Shown in pieces: positions 44,104 to 53,386 of a DNA stretch of 64,000 nucleotides (position 1 is its first letter; the number at the start of each line of letters is the position of its first letter). The stretch lies in assembly GCF_044360475.1 (NCBI RefSeq), contig NZ_CP043494.1:3472001-3536000 (forward strand). The letters are read 5' to 3'. A model generated the notes under the pieces. The model searched no databases. It was not told the DNA's origin and worked only from the letters and a program-made list of their open reading frames with translations. A program made the position numbers and the translations under genes. The DNA is from Archangium minus (GTDB lineage: Bacteria; Myxococcota; Myxococcia; Myxococcales; Myxococcaceae).

Positions 44104-44975
44104 ATGACCGTTCGTCTGAATCTCTTCGCGCCCGAGTTCCGCGCGAACCCCTATCCGTTCTTCGCCGAGCTGCGGCGCCAGCCCACGCTCGCCCAGGTGG
44201 ACCCGCTCGGCTTCTGGGCCGTCTCCCGCTACGCCGACGTCCTGCACGTCTTGAAGAATCCCCAGCTCTTCTCCTCCACCGGCCACCGCGGGCCCGCGGA
44301 GCCCGAGTGGCTGGGGCGCAGCAACCCGTTCGCGGACTCCATGGTCATGCAGGATCCGCCCCAGCACACCCGCCTCCGGGCGCTCGTCAACCGCGCCTTC
44401 GGCCCCACCGCCTTGAGCCGGATGGAGCCGCGCATCCGCGCCTACGCCGAGCAGGCCGCCGCCGAGCTGACCCTCGGCCGCCCTGTGGACTTCGTGGAAG
44501 CCTTCGCCCTGCGCGTGCCTGCGTCCGTCATTGGCGAGCTGCTCGGCCTGGATGCCTCGCTGCACCCGCGCTTCAAGCGCTGGGCGGATGACATCAACAA
44601 CACCACCTCCACGCCCCCGGATGCGCATGCGTGGCACGCCCAGATTCGGGGCACCTACGCGGAGATGGAGCAGTACCTGAAGGAGGTCATCGCGGAACGC
44701 CGCCGCTCCCCCCGCGAGGACATGGTGAGTGATCTGCTCGCCGCCCGCATCGAGGGCGAGGCCCTCACGGACGCGGAGTTGCTGGGCTTCCTCTTCCTGC
44801 TGCTCGTCGCCGGCTTGGAGACCACCATCCACCTGTTGGGCCACTCTGCCCTGGTGCTCGCCGAGCGCCCGGATGTGTTCGCGCGCGTGCGCGCGGACCG
44901 CTCGCTGGTTCCCCGGTTCATCGAGGAGGTGCTGCGCTACGAGCCCGTGGCCCAGACGCTGATGCGTCTCACCAC
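44104..44975 (+). pseudogene. Cytochrome P450, 5' part (disrupted by IS21-family element)
   Basis: Residues 1-290 of a cytochrome P450: N-terminal NLFAPEFRANPYPFFAELR, the C-helix DPPQHTRLRALVNRAF, I-helix oxygen-binding segment AGLETT (236-241) and the ExxR motif (Glu275, Arg278) in EEVLRYEP. The haem-ligand region is missing because the element starts at 44976; translation would read through into element sequence and stop at 45087. Joining this piece to 47600-47924 restores an uninterrupted frame. Substrate is unknown. Confidence 0.93.
44970..44975. repeat. Target site duplication, left copy
   Basis: CACCAC directly abuts the left end of the inserted element and is repeated at its right end (47594-47599). 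Confidence 0.9.
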
Positions 44976-45003
44976 TGCTCAGCGACAACTACACCTCCCC
45001 ATC

Positions 45004-45027
45004 AACGACAATTACACCTCCCCATCC
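45004..45027 (+). repeat. Internal terminal repeat of the IS21 element (left)
   Basis: Second copy of the end motif (ACGACAATTACACCTCCCC), 28 bases inside the left tip. Such repeated ends are the likely transposase binding sites. Confidence 0.75.
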
Positions 45028-45083
45028 AGAGTGACGGCAGCCGTCGGTAGAAACCCGGTGACTCCGGAGGTTCGGATGGACGG

Positions 45084-46571
45084 GTGAGGACGACGGATGC
45101 CCAGGTGAGGAAGCTGATGGAAGAGATGGCGAAGCACGGTCGCCTCGGGCTGGCGTCGGCCCGGGCGGGGATGGACCGCAAGACGGCACGCAAGTACGTG
45201 AAGGAGGGGAAGTTCCCCTCGGAGCTCAAGCAGGAGCGCACCTGGAGGACACGGGAGGACCCGTTCGAGGAGCAGTGGGACAGCCTGGCCGAGCGGCTGA
45301 AGGAGGCGCCGGAGCTGGAGGCCAAGACGCTCTTCGAGGAGCTGTGTGCTCGCGAGCCGGGCCGCTACAAGCCGGGGCAGCTGCGCACGTTGCAGCGGCG
45401 AGTGCGCCAGTGGAGAGCGCAGCAGGGACCGGAGAAGCAGGTGTTCTTCGCCCAGGAGCATCGGCCCGGGGAAGCGATGCAGACGGACTTCACCTGGGCC
45501 AAGGAGTTGGAGGTGACGGTGGGAGGCGAGCCCTTCGCGCACCTGCTGTGCCACCCGGTGCTGCCCTACTCCAACTGGGAATGGGCGACGGTGTGCCACT
45601 CGGAGTCCATGGCGGCCATCAAGCGAGGAGTGCAGGCGGCCGTCTTCCGGCTGGGGAAGGTGCCGCGCTACCACCAGACGGACAACTCCACCAGCGCCAC
45701 GCACGACCTGCGCAACGGCAAGCGGGGCTTCAACGCCGAGTACCTCGCGCTCATGAAGCACCTGGGCATGGAGCCGCGCACCATTGAAGTGGGGAAGAAG
45801 GAGCAGAACGGGGACGTGGAGGCGCTCAACGGCGCGCTCAAACGCCGGCTATTGCAGCACCTGCTGATGCGCGGCAGCCGGGATTTCGAGAGCGCCGCGG
45901 CGTACGAGAGCTGGGTGCAGAGCGTGCTGGAGAAGGCCAACCGGCTGCGCGGCGCGAAGGTGGAGGAGGAGCTCGCGGCGATGAGGCCGCTGTCGGTGCA
46001 GCGGCTGGTGGAGTACAGCGAGCTGGAGGTAGTCGTCACGGCATGGAGCACCATCCGGGTGCAGCACAACACGTACTCGGTACCCTCGCGGCTGGTGGGC
46101 CAGCGCGTGCGGGTGCGCGTGTACGACGACAGGCTGGAGGTGCTGCACGCGGGAAAGCCGCAGCTGGTGGTGGACAGGCTGGTGGGCCGCAACGGACACC
46201 GCATCAACTACCGGCACATCATCTGGTCGCTGGTGCAGAAGCCAGGGGCCTTCGCGCAGTACCGCTACCGGGAGGACCTCTTCCCCTCGCTGGTATTCCG
46301 CCAGGCGTATGACGAGCTGCAGCGGGTGCACGAGGGGAGAGCCGCGGATGTGGAGTACCTGCGGATTCTTCACCTTTCGGCCTCCACGCTGGAGTCCCAG
46401 GTGGAGCAGGTGCTGACGCGACTGCTGGCCGAGGGCGGACTGCGCGGTGCCGAGCAGGTGAAGGCGCTGGTGGCGCCAGCCAGGCCCGAGGTGCCCGAGC
46501 TGGCACAGCCCGAGGTGGACCTGAGCAGCTATGACGCGCTGCTGGTGGCGCAGCGGGAGGTGGCCTCATGA
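45084..46571 (+). CDS. istA: IS21-family transposase IstA
   Basis: 495 residues from GTG 45084 (ATG 45117 is an alternative). The N-terminus has an HTH (GRLGLASARAGMDRKTARKYV). The DDE integrase core shows MQTDFTWAKEL (first Asp), HQTDNSTSATHD (second Asp) and the Glu around EVGKKEQNGDVEALNGALK. It catalyses cut and strand transfer of the element. The C-terminal domain has the Mu-type beta-barrel STIRVQHNTYSVPSRLVG. Confidence 0.95.
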   Translation: MRTTDAQVRKLMEEMAKHGRLGLASARAGMDRKTARKYVKEGKFPSELKQERTWRTREDPFEEQWDSLAERLKEAPELEAKTLFEELCAREPGRYKPGQLRTLQRRVRQWRAQQGPEKQVFFAQEHRPGEAMQTDFTWAKELEVTVGGEPFAHLLCHPVLPYSNWEWATVCHSESMAAIKRGVQAAVFRLGKVPRYHQTDNSTSATHDLRNGKRGFNAEYLALMKHLGMEPRTIEVGKKEQNGDVEALNGALKRRLLQHLLMRGSRDFESAAAYESWVQSVLEKANRLRGAKVEEELAAMRPLSVQRLVEYSELEVVVTAWSTIRVQHNTYSVPSRLVGQRVRVRVYDDRLEVLHAGKPQLVVDRLVGRNGHRINYRHIIWSLVQKPGAFAQYRYREDLFPSLVFRQAYDELQRVHEGRAADVEYLRILHLSASTLESQVEQVLTRLLAEGGLRGAEQVKALVAPARPEVPELAQPEVDLSSYDALLVAQREVAS

Positions 46572-47395
46572 GCACCACCTCCACGTCCCTGCGAGCAGCG
46601 GCGAGCGCCGCCGACGAGCAGCAGCAGACGCTGGCCATGCTGCTGCGAGCGCTGAAGCTGCCTGCGTTTGCAGCCCACCACGAGGAGCTGGCCAGGCGCG
46701 CCGGGCAGGAGGGATGGACGTGCCCGCACTACCTGCGCCAACTGGTGGAGCTGGAGCTGAGCGAGCGCCGGGGCCGGCGGATAGAGCGACTGCTCAAGGC
46801 CTCGGGGCTGTCCACGGACAAGACGCTCGCCACGCTCGAGCAGGAGAAGCTGCCGGCCAAGGTGCGCCGCCAGCTACCGGCCCTGTGCGAGGGCGGCTTC
46901 GTCGAGCGCGCGGAGAACGTGCTGGCCTTCGGGCTGCCGGGCCGCGGCAAGACGCACGTGGTGAGCGCCATAGGCCACGAGCTGGTGCAGCGCGGTTACG
47001 AGGTGCTCTTCATCCCGGCGGTGCTGCTGGTGCAGCGACTGCTCTCGGCCAAGAAGAGCCTCTTGCTGGAGAAGGAGCTGCGGCGGCTGGACGGGTACGA
47101 CGCGGTCATCATCGACGACATCGGCTACATCCAGCAGGACAGGGAGGAGATGGAGGTGCTGTTTACCTTCCTGGCCCAGCGCTACGAGCGCAGGAGCGTC
47201 CTGATTACGAGCAACCTGGTGTTTTCGCAGTGGGACCGAATCTTCAAGGACGCGATGACGACGGCGGCGGCGATTGACCGGGTGGTGCACCACGCGCTGA
47301 TTCTGGAGCTCACCGGGGAGAGCTACCGCAGCGAGAAGGCCAGGAGCCGGGAGACGGCCGACAAGGCCCCGCGCAAGGCGCCCGGGGACGAGTAA
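46568..47395 (+). CDS. istB: IS21-family helper ATPase IstB
   Basis: 275 residues overlapping istA by ATGA. It is an AAA+ protein with Walker A GLPGRGKTH and Walker B VIIDDIGY; TSNLVFSQWDRIF is a family signature. IstB helps IstA select and remodel target DNA. The N-terminal helices (LLRALKLPAFAAHHEELARRA) are typical. Confidence 0.95.
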   Translation: MSTTSTSLRAAASAADEQQQTLAMLLRALKLPAFAAHHEELARRAGQEGWTCPHYLRQLVELELSERRGRRIERLLKASGLSTDKTLATLEQEKLPAKVRRQLPALCEGGFVERAENVLAFGLPGRGKTHVVSAIGHELVQRGYEVLFIPAVLLVQRLLSAKKSLLLEKELRRLDGYDAVIIDDIGYIQQDREEMEVLFTFLAQRYERRSVLITSNLVFSQWDRIFKDAMTTAAAIDRVVHHALILELTGESYRSEKARSRETADKAPRKAPGDE

Positions 47396-47542
47396 CAGCC
47401 TGTCCACAGGTTTTGAGTCTCCCCCCGGGCCCCCTCATCCACAGCCCTGCCCACAGCACAGGAGGTGACCGACCCAGAGGCTTCGATGGACGTGACGACG
47501 ACTACGGCGACGACGAAGTGAACGCAGTCAGGGCATCAACCC

Positions 47543-47563
47543 GATGGGGAAGTGTAATTGTCG
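47543..47563 (-). repeat. Internal terminal repeat of the IS21 element (right)
   Basis: On the minus strand it reads CGACAATTACACTTCCCC, matching the left internal repeat; the outermost right end lies between here and 47593. Confidence 0.75.
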
Positions 47564-47593
47564 CCAAGGGGAAAAAGTAATTGACGCTGGGCA

Positions 47594-47599
47594 CACCAC
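47594..47599. repeat. Target site duplication, right copy
   Basis: CACCAC, identical to 44970-44975, directly outside the right end of the element. Confidence 0.9.
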
Positions 47600-47924
47600 C
47601 GCTGAGACGGAGCTCTGCGGCGTCCGTCTGCCAGCCGGCTCGCACGTGATGCTGCTGCTGGGCTCCGCCTGCCGCGATGAGGCGCAGTTCCCCAACAGCG
47701 AGCGCTTCGACCTCGATCGTGAGGGACCGTCGAACATGCCCTTTGGCCACGGCATTCACTTCTGCCTCGGCGCCCCCCTGGCCCGTATGGAGGCGCGGCT
47801 CGCTCTGAATGCGCTGCTCGACCGGTGCGGCGGCCTGGTTCGCGACGCCACACCCGTGCAGTGGCACGCGTCGATCGTCGTCCGCGGTCCCACGGTGCTG
47901 CCGCTCACCGTGCTGCCAGGTTGA
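47600..47924 (+). pseudogene. Cytochrome P450, 3' part
   Basis: Codes for residues 291 (third base) to 398 of the split P450: the beta region AETELCGVRLPAGSHVMLLL, then the haem-binding loop FGHGIHFCLGAPLARME with the thiolate ligand at Cys346 of the rejoined protein, and the C-terminal strands. The combined length (1,197 bp with stop) is a whole number of codons and matches the roughly 400 residues usual for bacterial P450s. Confidence 0.93.
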
Positions 47925-48059
47925 GTCTAGGCCTGGAGCGCTTCGTAGGCCGAGCGCCAGAAGTCAGCCACCGTCCCAGCCGAAACCACGAGGAGGTCCG
48001 GCCATGTGGGAGCAGTTCATGGCCGAACTGGGCGAGGTGCGCCCGGCAAGCGGGCAACA

Positions 48060-48536
48060 TCAGCGCTTCAAGGGGTCGCCGTGCTGCGTGTTGAGCGCCA
48101 CGGCCTCGCGTACCAGCTCCGCGAGGGACGAGGGGAGCTGCTGGCCCGATTTGATCTTCACATACCGCATCCCATCGCCGTCGCCTTCGAGGAGGCCCTC
48201 CGCGTCCTTCATCTGCCCGCCACGCCAGAACCCGAGGGTCACATGCGCCTTCGCTGGCTTCAGCAGCGCGAAGGGCCCTCCGTGGTCCCACACCGGATGC
48301 CCCCACTTGATGTACGCCGAGGAGTTGGGCGCCACCTTTGCGATCAGGGCGGCGAAGGGGCGCGCGATTTCCTGCTGCCACGTCTCCAGCGCGCCGACGT
48401 ACGCGTCAATCGTAGAGCCCTTCATCGGTGATTCCTTGGGTGCGGCGCGCGCCGGCTTCGCCACGGCGGTGGCCTTCTTCGGTGCTGTCTTCTTGGCGGC
48501 CGTCTTCTTGGGGGCGGTCTTCTTTGCAGTTGCCAT
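48060..48536 (-). CDS. DUF1801 protein with histone H1-like N-terminal tail
   Basis: 158 residues. Residues 1-37 are a Lys/Ala/Pro-rich repeat (AKKTAPKKTAAKKTAPKK) resembling histone H1 tails; the remainder is a DUF1801/YdhG-like domain (YVGALETWQQEIARPFAALI, SAYIKWGHPVWDHGG, VTLGFWRGGQM). The domain's role is unsettled; the tail suggests DNA or RNA binding. The gene converges on the disrupted P450. Confidence 0.85.
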   Translation of the reverse strand: MATAKKTAPKKTAAKKTAPKKATAVAKPARAAPKESPMKGSTIDAYVGALETWQQEIARPFAALIAKVAPNSSAYIKWGHPVWDHGGPFALLKPAKAHVTLGFWRGGQMKDAEGLLEGDGDGMRYVKIKSGQQLPSSLAELVREAVALNTQHGDPLKR

Positions 48537-48992
48537 CGGGTGGGTTCTCTCTGGTGTGTGCTCCTTCTACGTCGAACGAAGGCTCACGAGATCGACACGC
48601 CACCGCACTTTTTTCTGCGCGTCCAAGTGCCTGAAATGACTGGACTGCGCTTTCAAGCGACAGTGGCGGATCAGAACGGCGCGACGGACGCGGCCTCCAG
48701 GGTGCTCGCGAGGAGCACGGCGCGATACATCGCGAGCGTGGCGGCGGCGTTCTCCGAGGCCACTGAAGAGTGACGTTCTGGGAGGCTCCCGCGGGCGGGG
48801 AGGGCGGTCTCCCCCTCTTGGGTGATGACGCGAGCGATGCGGCCGCGACAGAATTCACAGTCACAATGCCGGTCGCTGTGGAGCAGTGGGCTAAAGATTT
48901 CTCAAAAAATATTAGCCCGATGCTCCCTTCCGGTCCAGTGCTCGCTGGTTCGAAGTGAGCTTCGAGCCCGACAGCGCCCAAGGAGCCTTCTC
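48537..48992. other. Intergenic region, no gene recognised
   Basis: 456 bp between the divergent DUF1801 and FAD-oxidoreductase genes. A short AT-rich stretch near 48892-48915 (CTCAAAAAATATTAG) stands out and may be the promoter of the oxidoreductase gene. Short frames crossing it have no ribosome site or family signal. Confidence 0.5.
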
Positions 48993-50243
48993 ATGTCGAA
49001 AGCGGTTGTGATTGGTGGTGGTATCGCGGGGCTGTCTGCGGCGCATGTTCTGTCCCAGCACTTTGCGCGCGTCCTGCTCGTGGATAGGGATGGGCAGGAC
49101 GTGGCTCACGAGCGCCAGGGCGTGCCGCAGGTCGATCACCTCCATGTGCTGATGCGACGCGGTTGGTTGGCTTTCAATGAGCTTTTCCCGGGCATTGGCG
49201 AGGAGCTCATCCAGGCCGGGGCCGCGGAGGTCGACTGGGGCACGAACTGCTACTGGGTGGGGCGCTTCGGGGCCTTCCCGCGTCCCCCCACGAACATCAC
49301 CTCGCGCTTGTGCAGCCGCGGTCTCCTGGAGAAGACGATCCGCGCACGTCTGAAGAGCAACCCAAAAATCGAGCTCGTCGAACATTTCCAGGCGGAGACC
49401 TTCCGGTGGGACTCTTCGCAGCGCCGCATCCTGGCTGTGAAAGCGAGTGATGGGCGGGAGTTGGAGGCCTCTCTGTTTGTGGATGCCTCGGGGCGCAATG
49501 GCCCCTTCCGCTCGCAGGCGGTGCTCGAGAAGGTGGATGCGCGGGCGAGTTATGCCACGTGCGTGGTGCGTATCCCCCACGCGGAGCGTCTGCCATTCAA
49601 GCAGGCTTACGTGCAGGTGTGTGCGCCCCATCATCTTCGCGGAGGTTGCATCAATCCCATCGAGGGTGGGCTCCACCTGGCGATGATGATTGGCGCCGGC
49701 CACGAGGTGCCTCCGGGAGACAAGGAGGGCTTCATGGAGTACGCCCGCTCCCTGCGCGATCCCTGCCTGGCCCAGGTGCTGTCCGAGGCCGAGTTCGTGG
49801 GGCCCATCCGCTGCTTCCGCAGGATGGCGGGCACGCGCGTGCTGCGGCCCGCGTTCGAGGCCGACAACCTCGTGACGATAGGCGATGCGCTGTGTGCCTT
49901 GAATCCCGTCTACGGGCAGGGAATGACGGTGAGCCTGCTGTCGGCGCTCGAGCTCGGGCGGCAGATGGCTCAGGGGGGGAGGACCTCACAGAAGCGGTTC
50001 AACGAGCTCGTCGCGGGCCCCTGGCTCACCGCGGCCGGCGAGGACCTGCGCGTCCCCGGGTGCTCCCTAGAGAACGTGAGCGTTGTGGAGCGTCTGACCA
50101 TGGCGCTCAATAGCGCCCTGGGGGATAGGGTGATGCTGCGGGCCACCTTCGATCCCGATGCGCATCAGCGCGCGATGCGCGTGCTCCACATGGTGGACCC
50201 ACCCTCCGCGCTCCTTCCACTCGCACTGCCTCGCGTGGGGTAA
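48993..50243 (+). CDS. FAD-dependent oxidoreductase / monooxygenase
   Basis: 416 residues from ATG 48993, with AAGGAG upstream. The dinucleotide motif GGGIAGLSAAHVL starts at residue 8, and the second FAD motif GDALCALNPVYGQGMTVSLL is typical of PHBH/geranylgeranyl-reductase and related monooxygenases. The acidic end of the first beta-alpha-beta is LLVDRD. Substrate is not apparent. It is a single-gene unit as far as seen. Confidence 0.88.
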   Translation: MSKAVVIGGGIAGLSAAHVLSQHFARVLLVDRDGQDVAHERQGVPQVDHLHVLMRRGWLAFNELFPGIGEELIQAGAAEVDWGTNCYWVGRFGAFPRPPTNITSRLCSRGLLEKTIRARLKSNPKIELVEHFQAETFRWDSSQRRILAVKASDGRELEASLFVDASGRNGPFRSQAVLEKVDARASYATCVVRIPHAERLPFKQAYVQVCAPHHLRGGCINPIEGGLHLAMMIGAGHEVPPGDKEGFMEYARSLRDPCLAQVLSEAEFVGPIRCFRRMAGTRVLRPAFEADNLVTIGDALCALNPVYGQGMTVSLLSALELGRQMAQGGRTSQKRFNELVAGPWLTAAGEDLRVPGCSLENVSVVERLTMALNSALGDRVMLRATFDPDAHQRAMRVLHMVDPPSALLPLALPRVG

Positions 50244-50338
50244 TGGCGGCGTGCGCCTCAAGGCAGGCAGCGTCACAGGCCGCGTGGGCCGCTACCTTGG
50301 GCTCGCCTGGGCCCAAGGCGGTGAGCGGGTGGTTTCTC

Positions 50339-50788
50339 CTAGCGTGCGCTGCAGACGAAGGTGCCTTCGAGCGGGACTGTTTCGCCGGTGCCAGGGAGCA
50401 CGAGCGTGATGTCGGTGTACGTCACGCGGAGCGTCTGGCCGCCGGGGCACTGCGCTTGGGGCGACAAGAGGAGCGCGCCGACGACGTTGCCGCTCTTGCT
50501 CGCCGGGCCAAAAGTCCCAGAGGCGCTCACGGTCTCTGTCTGTCCCGGAGGGATGTTGTCCCCTCGGTTCACGCACTGCGCGGTCGCATCGCCCGTCGCG
50601 GCCACCGTGACGAACTCGCCCTGGCCGAGCCCGGCAACCTTGAATGACACTTCGAGATTGGCTCCGCGACACCGCGCCGTGGGCTCTCCGATGAAGTGGG
50701 GGTTCTGCGCGTGCGCATCAAGCGCGAAGGTCGACACCGCAGCGAACGCACCAGCGACCAGGAACTTCGGCAAGGAGTTCACAATCAT
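50339..50788 (-). CDS. Secreted hypothetical protein
   Basis: 149 residues from ATG 50788 (AGGAGG upstream). The signal peptide runs to AHA-QN (FLVAGAFAAVSTFALDAHA). The mature part is beta-rich (ANLEVSFKVAGLGQGEFVTV, TLRVTYTDITLVLPGTGE), with four Cys that could form disulfides. No family recognised. The upstream open frame to 50983 lacks a ribosome site. Confidence 0.75.
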   Translation of the reverse strand: MIVNSLPKFLVAGAFAAVSTFALDAHAQNPHFIGEPTARCRGANLEVSFKVAGLGQGEFVTVAATGDATAQCVNRGDNIPPGQTETVSASGTFGPASKSGNVVGALLLSPQAQCPGGQTLRVTYTDITLVLPGTGETVPLEGTFVCSAR

Positions 50789-51247
50789 TTTCCTACCTCC
50801 TGTTACGGGAGTGGTACGGGGAGTGGTTGGTTGCGAAAGGCGGGTTCGCCGAGCGTCCACGTTTCGGCGGCGCCCGTGTTCCCGCCGAGCCCGCGAGATT
50901 GCAAACGCAAAGCCGGAGGAGCTGTCATTCAAGGAAATCTTGCTATCCCTCCAGAACGCGAACGGACATGAGGTCCTGTGCACGGGGGTTGTCCCCCGGT
51001 CGGTCTGAGGAAAATGGCTGGTACGCCGTGGGAAAGCCGCTACCGATAGAGGGGATGACTTTTCCCTCTGGAGGGAAGAGAGATTCCCTGCTGACCAGGT
51101 GCCGGGCCTCCAATCGGCGGCCTACGATGGTCTGGCTCACCTGGAGCTGGCTCGCCGCCGAGGGGTTTACCGCTTGCTGCACCGCGAGGAAGAGCGCAGG
51201 TCGTTACAATCGAACATGCGCCCCTCCTGTCAGCGGCTCGTGCCCAC
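50789..51247. other. Intergenic region, no gene recognised
   Basis: 459 bp between two minus-strand genes. It contains small hairpins, CGGGGG-TTGT-CCCCCG (50983-50998) and TTCCCT-CTGG-AGGGAA (51062-51077), either of which could terminate transcription from the hydrolase gene. No protein of recognisable family is encoded. Confidence 0.45.
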
Positions 51248-52132
51248 CTACGCGAGGCTGGCGAGGATCCCGGCGACCTCCCGGGCCTTCAGGACGAACC
51301 CGACGTGGCTGGCCTCGACGGTCCGCACGTCGAACCGGTTGTTCGGAGTCAGCGCATCGGCCTCGGCGATCATCCTGTCCTGCATGGAGGGAGGAATCGA
51401 CCGGTCCCGCGTGAGGCGAATATAGGTATGGGGAATCCGCCCCCAGGTCTTCGCGTCGACTCGCGCATCCGCCACCATCATCGAGAGCGACTCGTCGGGC
51501 TGCAGGGTGTTGAGGAACGCCCGGAACTGGTCGTCGGTGGCATCGGCCATCAGGGCGGCCTTCGCGTTCGACAGGAAGGCTGGATCCGCCGAGCGGTAGT
51601 TGGTCCTGCCCACGCCGATCTGCGTGGGATTACCTACGGCCACTCCCGCCAGGCTGGGCAGCAGACTCTCGTTGTTCTCCGGCGTCTGGCTGTACTCCGC
51701 GATGCTGGGCAGGTCGACGCAGCACCAGGCGGAGATGTAGACGATCCGGCTGAGCAGCTCGGGGATGGCGTTGCCGACGCCGCTGATGATCACCCCGCCC
51801 ATGCTGGCACCGACCAGGATGACAGGCCCGTGGACGGCGACTCGCCGGACGATGTCGACAACGTGATTCACGCTGTCCTGGAGGGTGATGCGCGCCATCG
51901 CCGACGGCTCGGTGGCGAACGCCTCCAGGTCCTGAGGGGCCTGGTACGAGATGGGAAACTGCGCGTCGAAGCCGTGTCCCGGCAGATCAACAGCGAGTGT
52001 GCGATGCCCGAGCAGGGCCAGCTCGCGAAGCAGCGGTGCCCAGCTGAACGAGTTGCTGCCGGCTCCGTGAACGAACACGTAGGTCGGCTGCCCATTCTTT
52101 CGTGAAGCCTCTCGGTCGGTCTCTTGAGTCAT
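51248..52132 (-). CDS. Alpha/beta hydrolase
   Basis: 294 residues from ATG 52132. The HG motif FVHGAGSNSFSW forms the oxyanion hole, GASMGG holds the nucleophile Ser, and the catalytic His lies in EASHVGFVLKAREV near the end. It resembles esterase/salicylate-esterase type hydrolases. Substrate unknown. Confidence 0.88.
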   Translation of the reverse strand: MTQETDREASRKNGQPTYVFVHGAGSNSFSWAPLLRELALLGHRTLAVDLPGHGFDAQFPISYQAPQDLEAFATEPSAMARITLQDSVNHVVDIVRRVAVHGPVILVGASMGGVIISGVGNAIPELLSRIVYISAWCCVDLPSIAEYSQTPENNESLLPSLAGVAVGNPTQIGVGRTNYRSADPAFLSNAKAALMADATDDQFRAFLNTLQPDESLSMMVADARVDAKTWGRIPHTYIRLTRDRSIPPSMQDRMIAEADALTPNNRFDVRTVEASHVGFVLKAREVAGILASLA

Positions 52133-52285
52133 GGGCTTCCATTCTCGACGGGATAGGGGGTGCCCGCCTAGTGCTCCCCCCACAGTCCTCAGTCAAGGCA
52201 CCTCGAGCCTGCTCCGCCATGCCTCTTCTCCAGAGGTTGACTGGTGGGCATGCCGCGGAAGCGGGGCTCCATGTCGGCTTTGTCC

Positions 52286-53386
52286 CTACCTGTGTTGGGA
52301 GGCCCACCAGGCGCCGGCGTGACGTAGCGCCTCCGCGTGGGAGAGGCCGGGCGGGGCGAGCGTGGACACCTCGACCACGTCGTCGAAGGGCGAAGCGCCT
52401 GCGTCCGCATCGGGCGCGACGATCCCCGCGAACATCACCGTGCGCTTGCCGAGTGCCCGTGCCTCCCGCGCCAAGGAGCCGGGGCCCTTGCCGAGCGCCG
52501 TCTGCCGGTCGAAGCGGCCCTCACCGGTGAGCACGGCCTCGGCGGCGGCGAGGCGTTCGGACAGCCGGAGCGTCCGGGCGACCAGCTCGTACCCGGAGAC
52601 GATTCTTCCCCCTGCCAGGGCCGCGAGCCCGTAGCCGAAGCCTCCGGCTGCACCCGCACCAGGAAGCTGGGCGGGTCCGGGCGCGACGACTTCAGCGAGC
52701 CTGGCCAGGGCCGAGTCCAGCTCGGCCACGGTGTCCTCGTCCGCGCCCTTCTGGGGACCGAAGAGGCGCGAGGCCCCATCCGGTCCCAGCAGCGGCGCGG
52801 TGACATCCGTGGCGACCAGCACCTCCACCTCGGTGAGTCGTGGGTGCCGTCCGCTCGTCTCCACCCGCGCGAGTCGCTTCAATGCGGCCCCGCCTGGAGG
52901 CAGCGGCGCACCGTGTGCGTCGAGGAACTGGAACCCGAGCGCCGTGAGTGCCCCCGTTCCCCCGTCATTCGTGGCGCTGCCGCCGAGCCCGAGGATGAGC
53001 CGTTCGCAGCCCCGGTCCAATGCCTGGCGAATCAGCTCGCCGGTGCCGAGGGTGGTGGTGCGCCGGGGGTCTCGCTGGTCCGGAGTGAGCAGGGACAGGC
53101 CGGAGGCCGCGGCCATCTCGATGACCGCCGTGCGCCCCGCGTCCAGCAGTCCATAGGTGGCCCGCACGGGCGCGCCGAGTGGGCCCTGCACGGTGTGCGT
53201 CACCCGCTCGCCGCCCAGCCCCGCGAGCAGTGCGTCCACTGTGCCGGGTCCGCCATCCGCGAGCGGCGCCAGGTCCAGCTCCACTCCGGGCGCGCCTTGT
53301 CGCAGCCCCTCGGCCAGCGCGGAGGCAGCCTCGGCAGCCGTGAGCGTCCCCTTGAACTCCTGCGGCGCGACGAGCCAGCGGCTCAC
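52286..53386 (-). CDS. glxK: Glycerate kinase (GlxK family)
   Basis: A 366-residue GlxK-type glycerate 2-kinase: N-terminal VAPQEFKGTLTAAEAA, PLADGGPGTVDALL, LGLGGSATNDGGTGAL and LTGEGRFDRQTALGKGP are family motifs. It phosphorylates D-glycerate to 2-phosphoglycerate. The GTG start overlaps the stop of the upstream lipoprotein gene (GTGA), the last gene of a three-gene coupled unit. Confidence 0.93.
   Translation of the reverse strand: MSRWLVAPQEFKGTLTAAEAASALAEGLRQGAPGVELDLAPLADGGPGTVDALLAGLGGERVTHTVQGPLGAPVRATYGLLDAGRTAVIEMAAASGLSLLTPDQRDPRRTTTLGTGELIRQALDRGCERLILGLGGSATNDGGTGALTALGFQFLDAHGAPLPPGGAALKRLARVETSGRHPRLTEVEVLVATDVTAPLLGPDGASRLFGPQKGADEDTVAELDSALARLAEVVAPGPAQLPGAGAAGGFGYGLAALAGGRIVSGYELVARTLRLSERLAAAEAVLTGEGRFDRQTALGKGPGSLAREARALGKRTVMFAGIVAPDADAGASPFDDVVEVSTLAPPGLSHAEALRHAGAWWASQHR

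Larger units (their letters stand above)
44976..47593 (+). mobile_element. IS21-family insertion sequence, complete
   Basis: A 2,618-bp element with istA and istB overlapping by ATGA. The ends begin TG and finish CA: left TGCTCAGCGACAACTAC, right (reverse complement) TGCCCAGCGTCAATTAC, followed by further copies of the ACAAYTACACCTCCCC motif, at 45004-45027 on the left and 47543-47563 on the right, as IS21 elements have multiple terminal repeats. It is flanked by a 6-bp duplication CACCAC. Both genes look intact, so it may be active. Confidence 0.95.

Noticed and set aside
48004..48060. Possible gene start after GAGGAGG (MWEQFMAELGEVRPASGQ)
   Set aside because: It runs at once into the antisense of the DUF1801 gene; at most a decayed remnant with no recognisable family.
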